Source of the DNA: Cryptomeria japonica
Lineage: Eukaryota; Streptophyta; Pinopsida; Cupressales; Cupressaceae
Direction: 5' to 3'
NCBI RefSeq assembly: GCF_030272615.1
Contig: NC_081415.1
Location: 107,177,254 to 107,241,253 of the forward strand
DNA length: 64,000 nucleotides
Part shown: positions 36,236 to 47,400 of the stretch, piece after piece
How positions within the stretch are numbered: the first letter of the stretch is position 1
Layout: each line of letters starts with the position of its first letter
Translations under genes and position numbers: made by a program
Notes under the pieces: generated by a model
Told to the model about the DNA's origin: nothing
Databases searched by the model: none
What the model saw: the letters and a program-made list of their open reading frames with translations, nothing else

Positions 36236-37733
36236 TTGTTGGCATTCCAATTACAATGAGAGATTATTGGCATTTCAATAAGGATATTGAGAAGGTTGTT
36301 GATGATTATGGATATAACTATTTAAGGATGTTTACTATCTTAATAACATTATTTTTTCATTGATGTCAAGAAATTGATTTTCTAATTTAGTATGATGTTG
36401 CCATATCTTGAGAAGATTGATTTGAAGAGAATTAAGATGTCGGTAAAAGACACAGAAAGAATATGATGAATAAGGGGAGGAATAAGTTATTCAATGGGTA
36501 ACTATTACCGAGTAAGACAATGATGATATCATGATGTTTAGATTGGTTTGATATCCTACATATGTTGTTAATTGTAAGGTTAATACTATACTATGTCACT
36601 GAGCAAAGAACCTAGTCGGTAGACCCTAAGGTTATCACTATCGGTTAATGAAGGCAGAATGTCTACCGAGTGAAGTTTAGTATTTATCCAGTTGCAACTG
36701 AGCAGTAACAAAATGCATTGGATGATTAAAAGCATTATTTAATGAAGGAAGCTGATGAGCTAGAGTTGATTAAATGATTGGTATGCCGTGCATGAAGTCT
36801 GTTAAGAATCTATGGTATTGATAGATCGATAGGAAGATCTATAGCTCAGATTGAATTGCAATACCCTAGCACAAGTTCCAAGAAATGTATGTAAGTTCCA
36901 AGGTGAGGTAAAACATTTTCAGATTGAAGGATACATTGAACCTAGTCAAGTTTGAAGATCTGATGGCTATGATTGATCATGAGAAATGTGATCAAGAAGA
37001 TTCAACGATTAGCAAATTGTTTATAAATAAGGAATTGTTGATAAACAATGTAAGCAGGCAAATGTAAGCACAAGGATGCTACATATTGATTATTGAGCAC
37101 ATAAGCTTGAAGACCTATTTGATTAACAAAGTATAGAGCCCAGCAGAGGGACAAGATAAGTCCTATGACTAAGAAGTATTGAGAAAATAAGAATCTGCTT
37201 CAGCATTTTAGATGTAAAGTTGCAGATATATTCTTATTACTGTTATTTTGTAAAGTGACAGAAAATCTCTTAGCCGAGTGGACTTAACAGTCTTATTTGT
37301 AAAACCCTCTAGAAAGGTAACATTCTAGTTGAGTGTTTGAAATCCTTTGACAAGGCCACTTCTAACAAAGTGAAGATCCTAACAGATCTGAGGGAAATCC
37401 CTTAACCGGGTCACATCTAGCAATGTTTTTGTAATCTTTAATAGAATTTTCTTTTAACCGAGCATACTCTAGAAGAGTACATTTCTTAGTGGGTCCGAAA
37501 TCCCATAGTGGTTTTTCCCCATTTGGGTTTCCATGTTAAATCTAGTGTTGAATGTGTTGTGATGTTATCTATTTATGAGTTTGCATGTTTTACAGTTTTG
37601 GTTACATATATTTGTTAAAGCTACCGAGGTTGAAATCTATTGATTTCATGGAAGTTTAAGTTTGTATGATTCACCCCCCCTCTCATCTTGTTAGCTTGGC
37701 ATCTGTACTTAACAATTAGTATCAGAACTATCA
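36236..37733 (+). repeat. 3' LTR of copia C
   Basis: It is very similar to the 5' LTR along its whole length, starts TTGTTGGCATTCC and ends ACTATCA. Only one telobox-type unit is left and its box is mutated (AGACCCTAA, 36608-36630). Length about 1.5 kb. Confidence 0.92.
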
Positions 37734-37738
37734 ATTAT

Positions 37739-38003
37739 CAACTCAATTACCTCGAAAGTATCTAACGCCTGGCAGCTATCTTATGTTCTGAAGCATACCT
37801 TTGATCTTCTCGACACTTTTTCAGACTACTCTATTAGTCAAGAGAGGGAAACTCTATTGCTGACTTGTTAGTAAACATGGGCTGCGATGGCATTTCCATG
37901 GATTCAATTGCAATTCCTTCTAAGCTACCTTCTTTTCCCAAATTGCTTGAATTAGTACAAAAGGAAAGTACAACACTCCTACCACACACTACTTCCTATT
38001 AAA
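37739..38003 (+). pseudogene. LINE RNase H, second part
   Basis: It reads NSITSKVSNAWQLSYV, FDLLDTFSDY and REGNSIADLLVNMG, the RNase H C-terminus with the last catalytic Asp (ADLL), and ends at TAA 38001-38003. This is the natural end of the LINE ORF2. Confidence 0.9.
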
Positions 38004-39640
38004 TAATCGCATACAAGAACATAACCAGTGTCGGTGAACAAGAAGGCTGACAGGACACTTGCATTTATGCTTTTAAATGCATTTTGTAGATGGTATGTAT
38101 GGAACTTTAGTGTGAAGTACTTGGGGATTCTCAATATGTCACTTCACATGGGGTAAAACAGACTTAGGCCTCTCACACATCCCCTTGACTATATTATTGT
38201 CACAAAATCAATGCAAGAATCGCAAACATGATCCTAAAATCTGATCATTTATTGCACTTTGAGATGGTATTTTTGTTTATAAATGGAACTAGCCTGCTCT
38301 TACACACACAGTTCTCAACCAAAATTTAAATTTTTGAAGTATCATAGTGCTCTGTAATATGGAAAATGGTTCTTGTAGAGGATGCTGGCAAATTCACTGG
38401 GAGTATATGCCATGGAATGACCGGATTTTAGTGCAAATTCCAAAACCTTTGGCAGCTTTCCATGGACACATCAATGGTAGGGACCTCGATCAAATTTTTC
38501 TATTACACAATCCACAATTGAGAAGAGCTGTCAAAGACTTCATTGGTGAGGAGATGTTATCCCCACAAGACAAAAGGATTCTGTATCCTCATCAACTTCT
38601 TAGTTCCTTTCTGTCAAATTCTCTGGATCTCTTGCAATCTATCCTCTACTGGATTTAGTATTCTTCAAGTTAGTAAGACAAGATGTGCTTCCTCCGGCCC
38701 CGTTCCATGAAGCCCTAACAAAATATAATCTATGGTAGGGGTCGGCTCTCCTTGGGGGCCTCTTTCCATGTTATTTTATTCAATCTAGCCATGCTTAAAT
38801 GGTACTCTATGACCGAATAAAGCATGCCCTGGAACAACAAAATTTTTGCCATGTGAAGAACAACTTGCATCAATTTGGAAAACAATTCGATGACCACATT
38901 TTACATAGAGTCAAAATTAAAGTTGGGTCTCTAATGGAAATCTTGGAAATAGAAAATGTTGACCCTTGATTGCAAATATCGCAACTTCTGGAAAGGGGTT
39001 GGACTACAGATAGGGTTCCAAACCTCAACATACTAGCATAGGATGAAGTCATGGGATGGATTACTTCCTTTTTGCCTGCTTTCGATGCCCCAGGAAGACA
39101 CCACCATGAATGAGTAAAGTTATTCCAGTTTTATTTTTTGCTACCCAAAATATGCTCTTTTTTTTCGAATGGAAAATCTAATGGTAGCTGAACCGGTAGA
39201 GGAGTCATCTTCTTTGCTTGTCGACTAGCACCGGTATTGGAGGCTTCTCTTTTTATGAACTAGTCATAAGGACATCATACCAGTGTCAAAGCATTAGTAC
39301 AACATAATGGGAAACTGGTTGGTGCAGCTCATCAGTGCTCAAACAATCAGATTCACACTCCTTAGTCGCCACGGTAACCGATTAAGGGGTTTGGTTATTT
39401 TTGGTTTCCTTTGGTCTCCTCCCAACCGATTACTCTCTTTTTGACCCCTAAGAGACTCATTCTATGGGTAGTCCCTATTTATCTCTCTGGATCAAGTGGC
39501 TTCTTCTCATAGCCTCCTTCCATCTTCTTTACTGTATCTGAGCAAGGATATAGGGATTTCTTCCTGGTTCTTTCCCTATTGAGCTCTTGAATTAGTTTTC
39601 TTATTAATATATACATATCAGTGGCTTGCCACTTTTATTC
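38004..39640 (+). other. LINE 3' tail region with an unknown ORF remnant (38347 to about 39115)
   Basis: The stretch between ORF2 stop and A-tail is 1.6 kb, long for a plant LINE 3' end. An open piece at 38347-38658 reads WQIHWEYMPWNDRILVQIP, AAFHGHINGRD and RRAVKDFIGEEMLSPQDKR; after two frame changes coherent protein-like text continues (VSLMEILEIENVDP-like and DEVMGWITSFLPAFDAPGR) to about 39115. I do not recognise it. It might be an extra LINE domain or downstream host sequence carried along by 3' transduction. From 39115 to 39640 I see no gene. Confidence 0.45.
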
Positions 39641-39662
39641 AAAAAAATAAAAAATCTTATTT

Positions 39663-42600
39663 GAAATTCTCAAAATTGAATCTCTCCTGATTTCAAAATA
39701 ATTATTTTCAACTTCATCCTTAACTCTCTACAATTATTTATTAATTCTTTCTAATTCTTTAGGCCTAATTACTCTTGAAGAATTTGCATTCACCTTTTTT
39801 ATTTGCTCCTTCAATGCACAATTCTCAATGAATAACTTATTGTAATTTGCATTGAGATCCACATGCACATCCTTTAATCTTAAGTATTTTTTCTCAAGGT
39901 CATCCACTGCTAATTGAGAAAATTGGACTGCATGTGTGTTGATTTCCATAGTCTCTAATGTAGTGGTGTCTTCAAGGGTCCTAATTACTACAACCCCTAT
40001 CCTTTGCTATCCACCTTGTAGAACGAGAGGCTTTTCAACATTTGGGGCCCTTGACCATAGAGAAAAGGATTTTAGGTCTATACTCACCCCAAAGCCACAA
40101 TCATTGAATTGTTTTACAAAATTTGGGTCCTTATGTCGCATAATTTGTTCCGATAGATAAATCTTCTCAAAATCCCAACCTGGGACTAGAAACATGCCAC
40201 TATTTTTAATCATTTCCCTGCCTTCCGCAAGGGTGGAATTGAAGCTATTCCTATTATAATTTCTGATCTCCTCATCAGATAGGTCCTTTAATTTTACCCT
40301 TAGCCAAATTGATCTGAACTTCGGAGAGTTCACAAAATTATCATTTGCTACAAAATTATTTGAGACAATGATCCTCTCATCGTCTGCCTCCTCAATAGGG
40401 ATTGTACTCAGGATAATGGCTCTATTTGAGTCATCTAGGACCTCATCAACCTCATATTCATGGAATAATTATTGGGGGGGAGAAATGTGTAGCACACTTG
40501 TATAAAATCCATCTAGACATCTACAAAATCAGATATCTTTGCCTTTCCCTTTTCAACTCTCCTGAACTATTCAGTTGCCTACCTAGAAGTGCTAGGAGAT
40601 GTCTTCTCAATTGTCACTATATTCCCTTTCATTTTGTATACTATAGGGATGGGGTCGATAGGCCTTGTCTTAATTTTAACCCCTTTTTCCTTGGCTTCCC
40701 TCCTCTCCATTTCTATATTTATTATATCATTTGCCTTTCCAATCATGAAAGACATTCTAGCAAAATCAGTTTGGAACTCCCTGTTAAACCTTCAAAATTG
40801 GGATCCTCCTATTTCCTCTCTCTCTCAAGCCTCTTCATGAGCTCCCATATCTTCTCGTGTCACTCTGCTTCAGCGGAGAGAACATTTCTTATCAGATCTT
40901 ACCATTCATCAAAAGAATTAAAATAACCCTTCTCTTTTAGCTTGTTTATTTTGAGGTCATTTATACATCCCTCAGGGTCAAAATGCCGATCTTGGGCAAC
41001 CTTCAACTTGTAATTCTTTACAATGAAATCTTGTACCTTTTCTAGGGCATCACATCCTACAGTAAAATCTTCAAAATTGATCACCCTAGGGAGGAGTCTC
41101 CCTTTCTTATCCGTTGGAACTTTTATCCTCTCCATCCAAATTATTTACCAAATTAATTCAATGAATGCTATCCTAGGAGAGACAAAAAGTAGAAAAACAT
41201 GGGGTTGTTTCTCACACATATATACTCTGATAATAGTGTAGTTGCCATATAAAAAGAAATCCCCAAAATTATGGATGAAGGATCCCTCTAAGTGCACCAC
41301 TCCTTCACCCCTGCAACTCATCATCCTCAAAATTTTGATAACATTCTTTGGAAGCATCACTCCAAGCCTTGACAATACCTTCATAACAAAGTGATAAAAG
41401 AAGACAGAGTAAGTTTCAAGCCTGGATCCTCTATCCCAAACCTAATTCCATCTTTGTACTAGCCATGGAATACCTGTGTGTGGATCATTTATCCTTATTG
41501 TCAATTATGGACCCGAATAAGCCCTATTCTAGTAAAGAATCATATGACACAACAAAGAATGGTTTCTAAACTCAAGCTTCTCTTTTTTATTCCTTGTTGC
41601 CATTAACCATTCATGGAGCTTATCATGGATAATAGTTGCAAAATCATACAACTCATTTATTGTGGGGTGCTAGATATTAATGGCAATCATCATGAGATCT
41701 ATGGGCATTTGGGTTAGCCTGTGATCTACCCCAAGGACCTACCCTAATGCATAGTGGGTTTAGACAAAATAAGGCTCAAAGCATTCTAATATAAAAGGCT
41801 CCCTCTCTGATGACAAGACATAGTTTGGTGAATTTTTGTAAAGCTTCTTCATAAAATGAGAAATGAATTCTTTTCTATACCTGTCATTTCTATATTGGTA
41901 TTTGTTTTTCATATTACCACTTTTGATTTCCTTGAGGGAAGACCCATCTAAACCAAAACATTCTACAATAGCCCTGTGTGAAATGTCCCAAAGGACATAG
42001 CCATCCTTTGATCTTACATTCCTTCTTGGGGGATCATAGGCAATAGCTAGCTCCCTTATCAACATTGGTTCTACAAAGACATTCGGCACCACTAGTTTCC
42101 CCAGCTTCAGTATCCAAGGATTCGACACTAGGACAAGTTTATCTCTATTTCCATAAAAGGAGTAGAATACATCACACCCTATTTCCTTTTTAATTGCATC
42201 TCTGCATCCTACCTCCCCATCATGGAAGGCAATTATGATGTTGTCATTCATTGAGGACCCCTCAAATAACTCTAACAACTTCTGGTGGATTCTGCTTGTT
42301 TGTCTAGTCAGTCTTTTTGCAGTGTCCTCTAACTTCCTTTCAACCTTGTGGTAAAATTCCTCTACTCTCATCTAAGGAGAAAGGGGGGGGGGGGGGTTGG
42401 CATTGTCTCTAGTTGAACTCCTTGAGTTGATGACTCCCATCTAGATTTTTTTATAGGTCTCTTGGGAGCTCTGGAAGCTGGTCCTTTTGTAGGAGTAGTT
42501 TCCCTCTTTGCAAGAGCAGTTTCCCTCTTATGTTCAGTAGGGTTGTCCCTTTGTGGGGATTTCTCTTGAGGAATTGGGGTTTCCTCAGTGGGTGGGTTCT

Positions 42601-42997
42601 CAGTAGTAGGGGAATTTTCCATAGGAGGTTGAGATTCAATGGTAGATGTTTTGATGGAATCTTTACGGGTGACTCTTCTCCTCTTTTGAATTGGTTTCCT
42701 AAATTTAAGAGGGGGGGCAGACTCATATGAAGACTCACTATCAAAAATAATAGTGGCAGTCTTTCAAACTATCTTCTTCTTTCTCTTCATGGTTTCTTCT
42801 ATAGGAGGGGAACTTTCTTTGGATTCTTCAAACATTTGTGGGATAGGTTCAAGGCTTGGTTCAGCAGTAGAAACATTTGTAAATAATGGTTCAGGAAACA
42901 TTACATCAAGTGGAATGACATGGGTATTTTTTGGCATTGCAGAGCTAGTGCCTGCTTTAGGAGTACTCTCGACAATGGGAGTAGCAGGGGAGGCCAT
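39663..42997 (-). pseudogene. N-family unknown protein, copy 2, main part
   Basis: The frame starts MASPATPIVESTPK at 42997 and runs to the LINE at 39663. Order: a Pro/Ser/Thr- and Lys-rich N-terminus, a basic block, a helical segment (MRVEEFYHKVERKLED), the conserved LGKLVVPNVFV (42104-42072) and LAIAYDPPRR, a degenerate middle, HFDPEG (near 40965), NSGMFLVPGWDFEKI, and a C-terminal coiled-coil-like tail (LEKKYLRLKDVHVD). A TGA at 42764, a frame change at a 14-base homopolymer C tract (42383-42396) and several later stops kill it. It parallels N1 block by block but adds the tail beyond 39733 and the 25461-26094 part, giving about 1,320 codons. Function unknown. Confidence 0.72.
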
Positions 42998-43122
42998 TTT
43001 AATTTCTTAAAAAAGGAGGAAAGCCTAGAAAATTGAACACAAACACAAACCCTATAGACTCTAGGGTATACACATAAAAGCTCTATGTATTACAACTACA
43101 ATAGACTAGCAAATGCATAAGG
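42998..43122 (-). other. N2 leader next to the start codon
   Basis: 125 non-coding bases upstream of the N2 start, cut by copia D at 43122. The leader resumes at 50334. Nothing else is seen. Confidence 0.5.
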
Positions 43123-44390
43123 TGTTGGCAATTTGGAGGAATTGATTATGTGTTGCATTCATGTTTTGTCATTGATGGCAACACTAGTTGTTTTGGTTGT
43201 TTACCGATTTCCGATTGGTTCCGGTAGTGTGGTTGGATTAAGATATTGATCTGGTATATTTTGATATGCTTTGGTTTGTGGAATTATTTTGGACCTGTCA
43301 TTCATTCTATTTAGATGTGTATCATGATCAATAGGTTTGGGATTTGGTGACTCGGGAGCTATCTTTTGTTCTAGTAAGACTTTTTATTATCGGTAAGGGT
43401 TTTACTAGTATAACTTTGTTGAAGATATTTTGATGCATGTGATAAGTGGTTTTGGTGTGGCCTCTAGATGGCTTTTGGGATGTTGTTAGTTATCTTGTTT
43501 GTATTCCTATTGATTGGTGGTGTTGGATTTGGTTTATGGCAACCTATTTTGGGTTTGGTGTTTTCTAGGTTATGGACCGATTTATGTAACATGTCGGTGG
43601 ATGGTCCTGATGCGTTACTAGCAGGATTTAGTGATTGGTTTACATTTTTTTGGCCTAAGCAAACTTGGTTGATCATTGGATTGCAATTTTATGTTATGAA
43701 TTTATTGTACTATGTTTTAGTTGGCCGACCTAATTATTTAGGTCTCGGGATGGTATAAATATGATGTAAGATCTCTTTCTAGATCATGGTAATGGGCATA
43801 TAGGTCAAGGTTATAGGATTATCTGTGTGTGAATAAAGTTGTAATCATATGTAGAAGGTTTGTTTGATCATAGGTGATAAGATTGGGTTGTTAAGAGAGG
43901 TTTAAGGCCACCGGTATTGTGCTTAACCAAAAGTGTTCTCAGCCATAGGAGATGCTATCTTTGTAGTTCATTCTTCATTCCAGATTGTAGTTTGGTTTTA
44001 TTTTGTAGTGAGTGGGGCTCCTTTTGTGATGAGCAGTGTTCTCTATTCTATTGGCCTTCCTGCATGTGCAGGCCCCTAATGTTATAATCACATACTTACT
44101 GTAGAGGTATTATCTGACTGTGGGTAGGCTTCCCACCGTGGTTTTTCCCTTTATCGGGTTTTCCATGTACACATATTGGTGTCATGTGTTCTGGATTGAT
44201 GCTAATTGTTCTGTGATTAATGTTTATGTTCAATTGCTTTATCAGTTATTTTGGTATTTGGTTTATTCATTCCAGTATTGAGTTTATATGTTCCAGTAAT
44301 AAGGTTTTGAATGCTTAAAGTTGTGTAATCTATTGACAAGTGATTCACCCCCCCTCTCAGTTGTCCTCTGGTTATTTGAGTTGTCTAATA
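43123..44390 (+). repeat. 5' LTR of copia D
   Basis: It starts TGTTGGCAATTTGGAGG and ends GTCTAATA (CTAACA in the 3' copy). TATA box TATAAAT near 43754, with GCCGACCTA just upstream, and the terminal C-run near 44347. About 1,268 bp. Confidence 0.9.
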
Positions 44391-44392
44391 AT

Positions 44393-44407
44393 TTGTATCA
44401 GAGCTTG
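44393..44407 (+). promoter_or_regulatory. primer binding site of copia D
   Basis: TTGTATCAGAGCTTG follows the LTR after AT. It matches the initiator-Met tRNA complement TGGTATCAGAGC with one change. Confidence 0.8.
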
Positions 44408-44446
44408 GTCCTCTCTTTAGAAGCTTAATAGCTTGAGGAAGATCCT

Positions 44447-47400
44447 ATGGCATCTAGCTATTCAAGTTCATCAAGTACATATGCAGTTGTTTTCCAGAGA
44501 GAAATTTCTAGGCTTGATGGAACAAATTAAAAAGTATGGACAAATCGGATGGAGACTCATATGAGATGTCTTAGAAAGGAAATTTGGGAGATCACTGAGA
44601 AAGGAGTTACACTATTTAATCCAACATCTGGGAATCCTACTCCAGTAGGTCTAGATAAGGAGCTTGAGAATGATTGTAGAGCTAGAGGATCCCTTTGGGT
44701 GCACTTTCTGATCAACAAATAATGGGACTTTAACTGATAAATCAACTACAAAGTCTATATGGGACAAATTGGAGACTTTAAATGAATGTGACCCTAATAT
44801 TAAAATTGTTAAACTTGATGGTTACTAGGTGAGGTATGAGAACTTGAAGATGGAAGAAGATGAAAGGATTACTGCTTTTATGGAGAGAGTTAATGAGATT
44901 ATTATGGGAATTCAATGTTGTGGTGGATCTCTGAGAAAAGATGAAATAGTTTCTAAATTATTGAGATCTTTGCCACCGGCTTATAAGATGAAGGCTACTA
45001 CAATTAATGAGTTGAGAACCATCAAAAAAACCTTTGTTAATAGGGATACCTTGGTTGAGAAATTATCTGCTTTTTAACTTGAGGAATTTGGACCCTCTGG
45101 AGTTGTAAAATATGAACCTGCTTATCATGCATCTACATCATCTACCAGCAAGAGTGATTGGAAAGATTTATATGCAAAGGAACTAGAGGATATGAAGAAA
45201 GATGATGAAGAGTTTGAGCAACTTGAAGTCTTATTTTCTAGAAGAGTACCTAAAAGACCGACATGAATTAAGTATGAAGGAAATTCACCTTTTAAATGTT
45301 TTGCATGTAATAAGATAGGTCATTTTGCATCTAGATGTCCTGAAAGGAATTCAAGATTTGAAGAAAGAGATAGAAGATCTTTTAGGCCTAACCATGATTA
45401 TTAGAACATGCATAAGTACATGAGAAACAAATAAAAATTCTGTTACTATGCTGATGAGGAAGGTATGACTGATTCTGATGATGAACCGACACAAGATTCA
45501 ACTAGTGGATCCAGCAATAGAAAGGAAGGGGTATTTTTGGCTATCAAGGAAGATGATCTGGTAGCTAAAGAGAAGGCCCTTACTGCTAAAATTGAAGACA
45601 AATATGAATGGGTAATTGACTCTAGATGTTCACATCATATGACTAGCAATAAAAGGAAGTTCTTATCTTTGCAAGAATTTGATGCTGGTCTAGTTAGATT
45701 TGGAGCTGACAAAGCATGCATAATCAGGGGAAGAGAAATAATATCATTGGATGGTAAGAATGACACTGATAATGTTTATTATATTGAAGGTATAAGGCAT
45801 AATATTTTGAGTGTAGGACAGTAGGTGGATAAGAGATTTGAATTATAGTTCAAGGATGGAAAATGTAAGATTATCAACATATCTGGATTGGAGATTGCAA
45901 TCGATACACAAACTAAAGGTGGTATCTTTCACTTGAACTCCAGTGAGAAGATATGTTTGATTGCAAAAGTTGATGAGAGTTGGCTATGGCATTAGAGGTT
46001 GTGTCATGTGAATTTTGATTATATTATGAAGATGAGTTCTACTAAGGCAATTAAAGATATACCTAAGATTGTAAAGCCCTATAATCTGGTATGTAAGGAA
46101 TGCCAAATGGGAAAGCAAATCATAATTTATTTTAAGAGTATTCAAGACAAATCTAATGATGCTCTTGATCTTATTCATAATGATTTGTGTGGTACTACTA
46201 GAATTAATTTTTTTTAGGATGATAGATATTTCATGCTAATCATTGATGACTATTCAAGAATGACTTGGGTTACTTTTCTAAGGGAGAAGTCTGAAGCATT
46301 TGAAAAGTTTAAACTCTTTAAAGCTAAAGTTGAGAGAGAGGCATGATTAAAGATTAAATGGTTAACGTCAAATCAGGGTGGAGAATTCACATTCAGTGAA
46401 TTTAACAACTATTATGAGAAGAATGGGATAAGGAGACAGTTGTGTGCACCTGGAAAACCTCAATAGAATGGATTTGTGGAAAGGAAGAGAAAAACTATCC
46501 TGGATGCAACTAGAACTATGATGATAGAAGGTAATCTGCCTCATGTCTACTAGAGAGAAGATGTAAGCATGGTGCTATACACATTCAACATAGTTCATAT
46601 CAAAGGAGATACCGGTAAGACACCTTATGAGTTATGGTTTGGTCATACACTGATAGTTAAGTATTTCAGAATCTTTGGTAGTAAATGTTATATCAAAGGA
46701 GATGATTCCATTGGAAAGTTTGAGCCTAGATGTGATGAAGAAATATTTCTTGGTTATTCTATTGAAAGCAAAGCATATAGATGTTATAACAAAATATTAC
46801 AGAGAATTGTGGATAACACAAATGTCAAGGTGGATGAGCAGAACAAAAGTCAAACCAGAACTTATGAGAGAGAACCAGTAGTGGAAATGATCATAATTGA
46901 ACCGGTAGCACCTACGCTGGAACAAAATGTTGAACTGGTTACTTTGGTAGTATTAGAAAATTCAACAGTAATTGATGATCAAGATAGAGGAACATAAAAT
47001 CAGAAGACTCCTAGGTATGTAAGGTTGAACCATTCAGAAGATCAGATCATTGGAGACAAAAACAAAGGAGTGATGAGAAGAAGAAGGTTTAAAGCTGGTG
47101 AGGTATGTTTAATTTCTTAAGTTGAACTAGCATCAACAATTGAAGCTTGTAAAGATGAATCTTGGATGAAAGCTATGGAAGAAGAATTAGATCATATATA
47201 AAAGAATAACACATGGAATTTAGTTCCCAGACCTAAAAATAAGAATGTTATTGGAACTAAATGGATTTTTTAGGAATAAATTGAATGAAGATAGAAAATT
47301 TGTGAGGAATAAAGCTAGATTGGTTTGTAAAGGATATTCTTAGAAGGAAGGAATTGATTATGATGAAACCTTTGCATTGGTAGCTAGGATTGAAGCTGTG

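Larger units (their letters stand above)
30118..37733 (+). mobile_element. full-length Ty1/copia element C
   Basis: It has LTRs at 30118-31638 and 36236-37733, a primer site, gag, protease, integrase, RT, RNase H and a polypurine tract. The duplication ATTAT (30113-30117 and 37734-37738) is perfect and its removal rejoins the RNase H frame of the LINE. The element has one base before the TG end in this parsing; reading it as TG would change the duplication to TTATT/TTATC. It is nearly identical to fragment B. A lost start codon, several stops and a 7-bp deletion inactivate it. Confidence 0.93.
26095..39654 (+). mobile_element. L1-type LINE, 5'-truncated, split by copia C
   Basis: Endonuclease, reverse transcriptase, zinc-finger region and RNase H follow each other on the plus strand. 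The 3' end has a small stem-loop (AGTGGC-TT-GCCACT, 39620-39633) and an A-rich tail (39641-39654). The flanks carry a target duplication TCTTATTT (26087-26094 and 39655-39662), up to 10 bp if two tail adenines are counted. The 5' end lies at the first residues of the endonuclease and ORF1 is missing, as usual after incomplete target-primed reverse transcription. Without copia C the LINE is about 5.9 kb. It interrupts the N2 frame. Confidence 0.9.
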
